Shown one piece after another: positions 1 to 4,644 of a stretch of 5,939 nucleotides of DNA. The stretch comes from DASQUK01 sp046723645 (GTDB taxonomy: Bacteria > Actinomycetota > Acidimicrobiia > Acidimicrobiales > VFJN01), in assembly GCA_046723645.1 (NCBI GenBank), contig JBKOUY010000160.1, positions 1-5,939 on the forward strand, read 5' to 3'. The position numbers were made by a program, and so were the translations under genes. Position 1 is the first letter of the stretch, and each line of letters starts with the position of its first letter. The notes beneath the pieces were generated by a model that had not been told where the DNA came from, did no database searches, and worked only from the letters and a program-made list of their open reading frames with translations.

Positions 1-266
1 GTGGTGCCATCGCCGGCGACGTCGTCCGTCTTCTTGGCGACCTCCTTGACCAGCTCGGCCCCGATGTTCTCGTAGGGGTCTTCGAGCTCGATCTCCTTGG
101 CGATCGACACACCGTCGTTGGTGATGGTGGGAGCGCCCCACTTCTTGTCGAGGACGACGTTTCGGCCCTTGGGGCCGAGGGTGACCCGGACAGCGTCGGC
201 CAGCTTGTTCATGCCGGACTCGAGGCTGCGACGGGCCTCCGTGTCGAAAGCGATGATCTTCGGCAT
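1..266 (-). CDS. groEL: Chaperonin GroEL (60 kDa Hsp60), N-terminal part, cut by the left window edge
   Basis: ATP-dependent cytosolic chaperonin that folds proteins inside a double heptameric ring with a GroES lid. Only the first 88 residues of about 540 are visible. They read MPKIIAFDTEARRSLESG, then the nucleotide-binding segment VTLGPKGRNVVLDK (about 28-41), GAPTITNDGVSIAKEIELED (about 44-63) and AGDGT at 84-88, whose Asp86 matches the catalytic-site aspartate of the DGTTT motif. This is textbook equatorial-domain sequence. The ATG at 266 is fixed by a strong Shine-Dalgarno GGAGGG (275-280), 8 nt upstream. No groES lies upstream; the neighbour is cysO, so by context this resembles the stand-alone GroEL2 copy of actinobacteria. 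The C-terminus, which would separate GroEL1 from GroEL2, is not in view. Heat-shock control by HrcA is indicated by two CIRCE elements in the leader. Family assignment is essentially certain; the paralog type is inference. Confidence 0.98.
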   Translation of the reverse strand, partial: MPKIIAFDTEARRSLESGMNKLADAVRVTLGPKGRNVVLDKKWGAPTITNDGVSIAKEIELEDPYENIGAELVKEVAKKTDDVAGDGT

Positions 267-293
267 CCCTGAATCCCTCCGTTGGGCACGGGG

Positions 294-320
294 TTAGCAC
301 TCGATTGGTGTGAGTGCTAG
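294..320 (-). promoter_or_regulatory. CIRCE operator, groEL-proximal (HrcA site)
   Basis: On the plus strand this reads TTAGCACTC, a 9-nt spacer (303-311), then GAGTGCTAG. It matches the CIRCE consensus TTAGCACTC-N9-GAGTGCTAA at 17 of 18 arm positions; the outermost base of the right arm is G instead of A. It lies 27 bp before the groEL start codon and overlaps the expected -10 and transcription start. HrcA bound here should block groEL transcription until heat shock inactivates the repressor. No hrcA gene is in this window. Confidence 0.95.
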
Positions 321-328
321 CCAGTCAA
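299..328 (-). promoter_or_regulatory. Probable groEL promoter between and within the CIRCE elements
   Basis: The minus strand carries TTGACT at 328-323, a good vegetative-type -35 hexamer, exactly between the two CIRCE copies. With an 18-nt spacer the -10 would be TCGAGT (304-299), inside the proximal CIRCE; 16- and 17-nt spacers give AATCGA and ATCGAG. None is a strong TANNNT match, so the -35 call is firmer than the -10. Placement of the -10 inside the operator fits known HrcA-repressed promoters. Confidence 0.45.
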
Positions 329-338
329 GCACCTACGG

Positions 339-365
339 TCAGCACTCGCAACACGTGAGTGCTAA
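339..365 (-). promoter_or_regulatory. Second CIRCE operator, upstream of the groEL promoter
   Basis: On the plus strand this reads TCAGCACTC, a 9-nt spacer (348-356), then GAGTGCTAA. It also matches the CIRCE consensus at 17 of 18 arm positions, with one change (C for T) at position 2 of the left arm. Its centre is 45 bp from that of the first element, roughly four helical turns. It begins 25 bp after the cysO stop codon, so in a cysO transcript it could also fold as a hairpin. Two operators flanking the -35-like hexamer suggest stronger or cooperative repression by HrcA dimers. Confidence 0.92.
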
Positions 366-390
366 CCCGACGTCCGTCGGGACCGGGGCC

Positions 391-666
391 TCAGCCGCCG
401 GCAACGGCGGGGATGATCGACACCTCGGAGCCGTCGGGGACGGGGGTGTCGAGTCCCTCCAGGAACCTGATGTCGTCGTCGGCCACGAACACGTTGACGA
501 AGCGCCGGAGGTTGCCGTCGTCGTCGAGCAGCCGGTCGGCGAACCCGGGATGGGCCTCGTCGAGGCTGGTGAGGACGTCGCGCACGCTGGATCCTTCGAG
601 CGACACCTCGGACTTGCCTGCCGTGAGGGTGCGCAGCGTGGTCGGGATGCGGACGGAGACGCTCAT
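391..666 (-). CDS. cysO: CysO-type sulfur-carrier protein (MoaD/ThiS family)
   Basis: Small ubiquitin-fold carrier of 91 residues ending in Gly-Gly, the tail that is activated and converted to a thiocarboxylate. In mycobacteria CysO-COSH donates sulfide to O-phosphoserine on CysM, and the Mec peptidase then releases cysteine. The sequence matches CysO rather than MoaD or ThiS: MSVSVRIPTTLR at the start, a RFVNVFV strand (55-61), DDDIRFLEGLDTPVPDG (63-79) and the ending EVSIIPAVAGG (81-91). The reading frame stays open upstream, but the ATG at 666 is chosen because it has AAGGA (674-678) at a 7-nt spacing and because family members begin here. No mec, cysM or moeZ is in the window, so the usual mec-cysO-cysM cluster is broken up here. 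It lies 124 bp upstream of groEL in the same direction; the CIRCE promoter makes co-regulation unlikely. A general MoaD-like role is the alternative. Confidence 0.93.
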   Translation of the reverse strand: MSVSVRIPTTLRTLTAGKSEVSLEGSSVRDVLTSLDEAHPGFADRLLDDDGNLRRFVNVFVADDDIRFLEGLDTPVPDGSEVSIIPAVAGG

Positions 667-673
667 GCAACGG

Positions 674-678
674 TCCTT
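674..678 (-). promoter_or_regulatory. Shine-Dalgarno site that fixes the cysO start
   Basis: AAGGA on the minus strand, 7 nt before the ATG at 666. It decides between this start and in-frame starts further upstream that would run into the end of the glycerate kinase gene. Confidence 0.7.
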
Positions 679-698
679 CGTGGTCTGAGAGCCCGGCG

Positions 699-704
699 AT
701 GGTA
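699..704 (-). promoter_or_regulatory. Possible -10 element for cysO
   Basis: The minus strand has TACCAT, a TANNNT-type hexamer, 32 bp upstream of the cysO start codon. The best upstream partner at a 19-nt spacing is only TGTCGG (729-724), which is weak. The 134-bp gap after the glycerate kinase gene makes a separate cysO promoter plausible. Treat as tentative. Confidence 0.25.
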
Positions 705-732
705 GCCAACGGCCCGGTCGTGGCCGACATTC

Positions 733-776
733 CGAACGACCCGTTCGAGGCTCGTGCGGGCGTCCCGAACCGCCCG
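733..776 (-). terminator. Two adjacent hairpins after the glycerate kinase gene, possible terminator
   Basis: Two perfect inverted repeats lie in the gap between the kinase stop and cysO: CGGGCG with an 8-nt loop and CGCCCG (757-776), then CGAACG with a 3-nt loop and CGTTCG (733-747). On the minus strand the first begins 24 nt after the stop codon. Neither is followed by a T tract, and short GC repeats arise by chance in DNA this GC-rich, so termination is only a suggestion. Confidence 0.3.
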
Positions 777-800
777 ATGCCGGCGCGTCCAAACGCCGTT

Positions 801-1799
801 TCACCTCGGGGCGCCGAGGACGTCCGCGGCCACGGCCTCGATGCAGGCGAGCGTGTCGCCGTGCGCACGTTCCGGCCCGAACCGCTCGACGAGCGACATC
901 ACCTCGAGGGCCTTGTCCGGCGGGTCGAGGTCGTCGACGACCTCGCCCACGATGGCCACGCACGGCACCCCGAGCGGAGCAGCCACGGCCGCGACGCCGC
1001 CGATCACCTTGCCCTCGAACGACTGGCGGTCGAGGAACCCCTCGGCCGTGATCACGAGGTCGGCGCCGTCGAGCAGGTCATGGAGGTCGAGCTCGTCGGC
1101 CACCGCCTCGAACCCCGGCACCAGCGCCGCCCCCGCGACCGCGAGCCCGCCCCCCAGCCCGCCAGCGGCGCCGGAACCGTCGACGCAACGCACGTCGACC
1201 CCGTAGTCGGACCGGTACACGTCGGCCAGGCGGTCCAGGCGGCGCCGGAGCAGCTCCACCTGGGCGGGCGAGGCACCCTTCTGCGGCGCGAACACCTCGG
1301 CGGCGTCGACGAACCGGGTCCGGACGTCGCAGAGCGCCACCAGCTCGACCCCGCCCAGCCGGTGCAGCGGGTACAGCGCCCGGAGCGCCCCCAGCCCCCC
1401 GTCGGTCGTGGCCGACCCGCCGAGGCCCACCAGCACCCGCCGGGCGCCGCTGTCGACGGCGGTGCCGATCAACTCGCCGGTTCCCACGGTCGACGCCACG
1501 ACAGGGTCGTTGCCGTCGGGGCCGCCGACCAGGCCCAGGCCCGAGGCCCGTGCCATCTCGATGACCGCCGTGCGCCCGTCCAGCCGCCATTCGGCCCTGA
1601 CGGGATCGCCCAGGGGCCCGGTCACGGTCGTGGCGCGGTTGGGGCCGCCCAGCACCTCGAGCGTGCCCTCGCCGCCGTCCGCCAGGGGCAGCTCGTCGCA
1701 CTCCCAGCCCGCGGCCGCCGCCGCGCGCCCCACGGCGGCGGCCACGTCCCGGGCCGTGGCGGTTCCGCGGAGCTTGTCGGGTGCAGCGACGACGCGCAC
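801..1799 (-). CDS. Glycerate kinase, type I (GlxK/GarK family), divergent
   Basis: Phosphorylates D-glycerate with ATP, feeding glycerate from glyoxylate, serine or sugar-acid breakdown into glycolysis; cytosolic. The 332-residue protein shows the family's landmarks: VVAAPDKLRG (3-12, usually APDSFKG), LADGGEGT (39-46), VTGPLGDPV (59-67), VIEMARASGL (79-88), GLGGSATTDGG (125-135), APQKGASP (171-178), GSGAAGGLGGGLA (208-220) and DLVITAEGFLDRQSFEGK (247-264). It is about 40 residues shorter than usual, and two conserved sites are altered: the NPL-containing segment before PQKG reads DVRTRFVDAAEVF (158-170), and the usual GEGRxDxQ reads AEGFLDRQ (252-259). The GTG at 1799 is the start because it yields the expected N-terminus directly; no Shine-Dalgarno is visible, so a leaderless or weakly led message is possible. 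It is divergent from the GT20 gene. The family is secure; exact substrate and activity are less so. Confidence 0.88.
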   Translation of the reverse strand: MRVVAAPDKLRGTATARDVAAAVGRAAAAAGWECDELPLADGGEGTLEVLGGPNRATTVTGPLGDPVRAEWRLDGRTAVIEMARASGLGLVGGPDGNDPVVASTVGTGELIGTAVDSGARRVLVGLGGSATTDGGLGALRALYPLHRLGGVELVALCDVRTRFVDAAEVFAPQKGASPAQVELLRRRLDRLADVYRSDYGVDVRCVDGSGAAGGLGGGLAVAGAALVPGFEAVADELDLHDLLDGADLVITAEGFLDRQSFEGKVIGGVAAVAAPLGVPCVAIVGEVVDDLDPPDKALEVMSLVERFGPERAHGDTLACIEAVAADVLGAPR

Positions 1800-1911
1800 G
1801 AACGGACAGTCTGGCCCAACCGGTCGTGCGGGCCGGTCCCTCGGAACGATCCAGTGGGAGCGCCCACGAGTGGGGTGGCTCGTAGCGCCCGCCCACTAGC
1901 CTCGACCAACC
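1800..1911. promoter_or_regulatory. Divergent control region between glycerate kinase and the GT20 synthase
   Basis: This 112-bp stretch must hold promoters for both flanking genes. It contains four alternating inverted half-sites next to the GT20 gene: GTGGG (1854-1858), CCCAC (1863-1867), GTGGG (1870-1874) and CCCAC (1892-1896). A further inverted repeat, ACCGG with a 9-nt spacer and CCGGT (1819-1837), lies towards the kinase. These are plausible binding sites for a regulator, but none matches an operator I can name. I see no convincing promoter for the kinase; CAGACT, 8 nt before its start codon, is a weak candidate. Confidence 0.5.
1897..1902 (+). promoter_or_regulatory. Probable -10 of a leaderless GT20/otsA transcript
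   Basis: TAGCCT fits TANNNT and ends 9 nt before the GTG start at 1912. This would place the transcription start at or within a few bases of the start codon. No Shine-Dalgarno is present between the hexamer and the GTG, which fits leaderless initiation, common in actinobacteria. No good -35 is seen at 16-18 nt. The same TAG is the in-frame stop that rules out any earlier start. Confidence 0.45.
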
Positions 1912-3288
1912 GTGGATCGCCCCGTCGTCATCGTGTCCAACCGCGGCCCCTTGTCGTTCCGGCGTGACCGGCAGGGCGATCTCGTGGCGACCCGGGGTGC
2001 CGGTGGACTCGTCTCGGGGCTCCGGCCGGTCGTTGCCGACACCGGCGCCACCTGGATCGCGGCCGCGATGTCGGAGGGCGACCGCGAGGCGGCGGCCAAG
2101 GGCGTCATCGACGCCGAGGGCTTCCGCGTCCACCTGGTGGCCGTCGACCGTGAGGCGTTCAGGCTCGCCAACGACGTGGTGAGCACGCAGGTGCTGTGGT
2201 TCGTCCACCACGGGCTCTACGACCTGCCGCGGGCCCCGGCGTTCGGCCGCGACCTGCGCGACGCCTGGCTCGCCTATCGCCACGTCAACGAGGCCTTCGC
2301 CGACGCCGTCGCCGAGGACGCGCCCGACGGCGCCGCCGTGCTCGTGCAGGACTACCACCTCAGCCTGCTGGGCGTGGGCCTGGCGGAGCGCCGACCCGAC
2401 GTGGCCGCCGTCCACTTCCATCACACCCCGTTCGCCACGCCCACCTGGCTCGGGGTGCTGCCCGGCCACGTGAGCGGCGAGGTGCTGTCGAGCCTCGCGG
2501 CCCACCGGGCCTGCGGCTTCCACTCCCAGCGTTGGGCCGACGACTTCCTGGCGTGCTGCCGCTCCAACCTCGGCCTGGCGCCGGCGACGTTCGTGTCGCC
2601 GTTGCCGGCCGACGCCGACGACCTCCGCCGAGCGGCGTCGTCACCGGCGTGTGCGGCCGCCCTGGCCGAGATCGAGGACCAGGTCGGCGACCGGGCCGTC
2701 ATTGCCCGAGTCGACCGCATCGAGCTCTCGAAGAACCTGCTGCGCGGATTCCAGGCCTACGACGACCTGCTCGAGCACCAGCCGGAGTGGCGCGAGCGGG
2801 TGGTGTTCCTGGCGTCGTGCTATCCGTCGCGCGGCGGAGTGCCCGCCTACGTGGAGTACCAGCGGGACGTCGAGGCGTTGGTCGACCGGATCAACGAGCG
2901 GTGGGCCACCCCGGGATGGATCCCCATCATCTACGACACCAGCGACGACTACCCGCGCTCGGTCGCGGTCCTCCGGCGGGCCGACGTGCTGCTCGTCAAC
3001 CCCATCCGCGACGGCCTCAACCTCGTGGCCAAGGAGGCGGCGATCGTCAACGAGCGCGGCGTCGTGGTGTGCCTGTCGACCGAGGCCGGGGTGTGGGACG
3101 AGCTCAGCGACGCGGTGGTGCAGGTGCAACCGTTCGACGTCGCCGGGACCGCTGATGCCCTGGCGAAGGCCCTGCGCATCGACGCCGGCGAGCGGCGGTC
3201 GCGGGCCGAGCTGCTACGCCGGCTGGCGGTCGCGCGCCGTCCCGCCGACTGGCTGGCCGACCAGCTGGCCGCCGCGAACGCTGGTTAG
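1912..3288 (+). CDS. otsA: Trehalose-6-phosphate synthase-type glycosyltransferase (GT20 family), variant form
   Basis: Expected reaction: UDP- or ADP-glucose plus glucose-6-phosphate gives trehalose-6-phosphate, the first step of the OtsA-OtsB pathway in the cytosol. The 458 residues are normal length for a single-domain enzyme. Seen in order: VIVSNRGPLSF with Arg11; GAGGLVSGL (29-37); VLWFVHHGLYDLP (94-106); VQDYHLSLL with Asp147; HFHHTPFATPTWL (168-180); ARVDRIELSKN with Arg269 and Lys274; YPSRGGVPAY (304-313); and NPIRDGLNLVAKE with Asp367 and Glu375. These correspond to the sugar-nucleotide and phosphate-binding residues of E. coli OtsA. Several motifs differ from the norm: LWFVHHGLYDLP for LWPxFHY, HTPFATPTW for HIPFPSxE, and EAGVWDEL (391-398) for the FAGAAxEL loop. 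An acceptor other than glucose-6-phosphate, as in GT20 relatives such as GgpS or VldE, therefore cannot be excluded. The GTG start is forced by an in-frame stop 15 nt upstream. The 3' end overlaps otsB by four bases, which supports the trehalose assignment. Confidence 0.85.
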   Translation: MDRPVVIVSNRGPLSFRRDRQGDLVATRGAGGLVSGLRPVVADTGATWIAAAMSEGDREAAAKGVIDAEGFRVHLVAVDREAFRLANDVVSTQVLWFVHHGLYDLPRAPAFGRDLRDAWLAYRHVNEAFADAVAEDAPDGAAVLVQDYHLSLLGVGLAERRPDVAAVHFHHTPFATPTWLGVLPGHVSGEVLSSLAAHRACGFHSQRWADDFLACCRSNLGLAPATFVSPLPADADDLRRAASSPACAAALAEIEDQVGDRAVIARVDRIELSKNLLRGFQAYDDLLEHQPEWRERVVFLASCYPSRGGVPAYVEYQRDVEALVDRINERWATPGWIPIIYDTSDDYPRSVAVLRRADVLLVNPIRDGLNLVAKEAAIVNERGVVVCLSTEAGVWDELSDAVVQVQPFDVAGTADALAKALRIDAGERRSRAELLRRLAVARRPADWLADQLAAANAG

Positions 3289-4082
3289 GTAGCGGCCGGG
3301 CGGTCCCGGGCCGGCAGAGGCGCCGGCGAACCCGACGCCAGCTGGCGGAGCAGGTCGAGGACAGCACGTGGCCCGTCGACGACCAGGTCGGCGCGCTCGA
3401 TCAGGTCACCGGGGGCCTCGGTGCTGGCCACGGCCACCCTGAGGACCTCCATGCCCCGCGCCTCCAGGCCGTCCAGGGTGTCGAACGCCGGTAGATCGCC
3501 GCGATCGTCGCCGATGAAGCACACCGCCTCGACGCCGCTGACCAGGCTCTGGACCGCGGTCCCCTTGTCGATCGCCACGGGCGGGTGCAGCTCGAAGGAC
3601 ATGCGGGCGCGGCGCATCACCAGCCCCGACCTGCGGGCCTCGCCGGTCGCCCATTCGCGCACGACCGGCCCGAGGCCGGGGTGCTCCCGGTAGTGGAGCG
3701 TCAGCGACAGGCCCTTGGGCTCCACCGCCATGCCCACCGGCCCCTGCTCCTTGGCCCGGCGGGCGGCCTCTGCAACCGCGTCCCGCCAGCTGGCCGCGCC
3801 CGGCTGGTCGGACCGCACCCCGTCACGCACGGTCTCCAGACCGTAGATCCCGGAGATGACCACGCCCCGGGGCAGCAGGGGCTCGAGGAACGAGGCCGGG
3901 CGCCCCGACACCACGGCCACCACAGCGAACCGCGCGGCCAGCGCCGCGAGCGCCTCGCTGGCGCCGGGCAGCGGCCGGGCCTCTGCGGGCACATCGACGA
4001 TGGGCGAGAGCGTGCCGTCGAAGTCGAGCAGCACGGCCGATCGGCCGGGCCGCTCGATGAACGACGCCAGCACGTCGCTCAT
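3285..4082 (-). CDS. otsB: Trehalose-6-phosphate phosphatase (HAD superfamily)
   Basis: Removes phosphate from trehalose-6-phosphate to give trehalose, a stress protectant and, in many actinobacteria, an envelope precursor; Mg-dependent cytosolic enzyme. The 265 residues hold all four HAD motifs: LLDFDGTLSP (18-27, nucleophile Asp20 and acid/base Asp22), VSGRP (58-62), Lys173 in AIDKGTAV, and FIGDDRGDLPAF (189-200). The family-specific ISGIYGLE (76-83) and MSFELHPP (161-168) match the TPP cap and substrate region, separating it from other HAD phosphatases. Length is typical of bacterial OtsB. The ATG at 4082 shares its A with the stop of the LytR_C gene (TGATG), which points to translational coupling; a G-rich run (GGGGG) precedes it. 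The stop overlaps that of the convergent GT20 gene. If the GT20 enzyme makes another sugar phosphate, this would be its matching phosphatase, but trehalose is the simplest reading. Confidence 0.93.
   Translation of the reverse strand: MSDVLASFIERPGRSAVLLDFDGTLSPIVDVPAEARPLPGASEALAALAARFAVVAVVSGRPASFLEPLLPRGVVISGIYGLETVRDGVRSDQPGAASWRDAVAEAARRAKEQGPVGMAVEPKGLSLTLHYREHPGLGPVVREWATGEARRSGLVMRRARMSFELHPPVAIDKGTAVQSLVSGVEAVCFIGDDRGDLPAFDTLDGLEARGMEVLRVAVASTEAPGDLIERADLVVDGPRAVLDLLRQLASGSPAPLPARDRPAAT
3293..3313 (+). terminator. GC hairpin just past the GT20 stop, possible terminator
   Basis: CCGGG (3296-3300), a CGGT loop and CCCGG (3305-3309) form a perfect stem. It is extended by CGG (3293-3295) pairing with CCG (3311-3313) around a single bulged G. 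The hairpin begins 5 nt after the plus-strand stop and lies inside the 3' coding end of otsB. No T tract follows, so it would have to act as a U-less actinobacterial-type terminator. Confidence 0.35.
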
Positions 4083-4630
4083 CAGCCCCCGGCGAGATCA
4101 GTCCCGAGCAGCACGATGATCTGCGCGCCGGCGGGGTCGATGGGGGGTTGGGCGGGCATGGCCGTCACGCCGTCGGCGGGGGCACCCATCTGCTCGGCCA
4201 GGGCCCCTGCCTCGCGCTCGAACCCGTCGACGAAGAGCACCTGGGTGGCGTCGAGCTGCTGGCCCTCGGGGCCGTTGGTCGGCTCGGCGGTTTGGTAACC
4301 CTGTCCGGCGAGCTGGTCGGTGAGGGCACCGGCGGAGCCCGCAACACCGGAGACGTTGGCCACCCGCACCACGATCTCGGCCGGCTGGCGCAGTGGGGTC
4401 TCCGTGGTGGTCGTGTCACCGTCCCCCTCGGCCGCGGTCGTGTCGCTCGCCTCCCCGCCGGCGACCGTCGTCCCGGACCGTGCGGTGGAGACATCGTCGG
4501 ACCCGCTGTCCTCGAGGGCCCGGAGCAGGAACAGACCCAGCACGACGGCCGCCGCCAACAGCACGATCCCCCGGGCCGGAGTCGACCGGGAGGGCGGTGC
4601 TCCCTCGGTCGGTGGTCGCTCGGTCTGCAT
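4082..4630 (-). CDS. LytR_C-domain membrane-anchored protein, VirR-like
   Basis: The 182-residue protein has a short cytosolic N-terminus rich in Pro, Ser and Arg. One membrane segment follows (about 21-37, GIVLLAAAVVLGLFLL), then a low-complexity Thr/Asp/Ser linker (about 40-82). The rest is a LytR_C domain (about 85-176) containing EIVVRVANVSGVAGSAG and QIIVLLGTD. The domain should face outside the membrane. LytR_C domains occur at the ends of LytR-CpsA-Psr cell-wall ligases and in stand-alone proteins such as mycobacterial VirR (Rv0431), an envelope-integrity factor. No LCP catalytic domain is present, so an enzymatic role is unlikely. The ATG at 4630 is chosen for its strong Shine-Dalgarno GGAGGG (4637-4642, 6-nt spacing) and because the membrane segment then sits normally; the frame is open further upstream but overlaps the DUF3263 gene. 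It lies 11 nt after DUF3263 and is coupled to otsB by TGATG. The fold is well supported; the function is inference from VirR. Confidence 0.88.
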   Translation of the reverse strand: MQTERPPTEGAPPSRSTPARGIVLLAAAVVLGLFLLRALEDSGSDDVSTARSGTTVAGGEASDTTAAEGDGDTTTTETPLRQPAEIVVRVANVSGVAGSAGALTDQLAGQGYQTAEPTNGPEGQQLDATQVLFVDGFEREAGALAEQMGAPADGVTAMPAQPPIDPAGAQIIVLLGTDLAGG

Positions 4631-4636
4631 GCGGGG

Positions 4637-4644
4637 CCCTCCTA
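4637..4644 (-). promoter_or_regulatory. Shine-Dalgarno overlapping the DUF3263 stop codon
   Basis: The minus strand reads TAGGAGGG, in which TAG is the stop of the DUF3263 gene and GGAGGG is the ribosome site for the LytR_C gene, 6 nt before its ATG. The shared bases suggest that ribosomes ending on one gene pass efficiently to the next. This site also decides the LytR_C start. Confidence 0.85.

Noticed and set aside
267..390. A possible groES or small gene between cysO and groEL
   Set aside because: The 124-bp gap is filled by the operators, promoter and ribosome site, with no coding sequence resembling groES on either strand.
391..963. A longer cysO reading frame starting at 963
   Set aside because: The upstream 99 codons overlap the end of the glycerate kinase gene, encode Arg-rich noise, and the family start at 666 has its own Shine-Dalgarno.
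699..1967. Long open frame of 422 codons on the plus strand, opposite the glycerate kinase
   Set aside because: It is antisense to a gene with clear family motifs, its translation is low-complexity (Pro, Arg, His, Gly-rich) with no recognisable domain, and such open frames are expected opposite GC-rich genes.
1078..2523. Long minus-strand open frame of 481 codons spanning the glycerate kinase and the 5' half of the GT20 gene
   Set aside because: It conflicts with two well-supported genes, crosses their divergent promoter region, and its product is Arg/Gly/Pro-rich with no domain signature.
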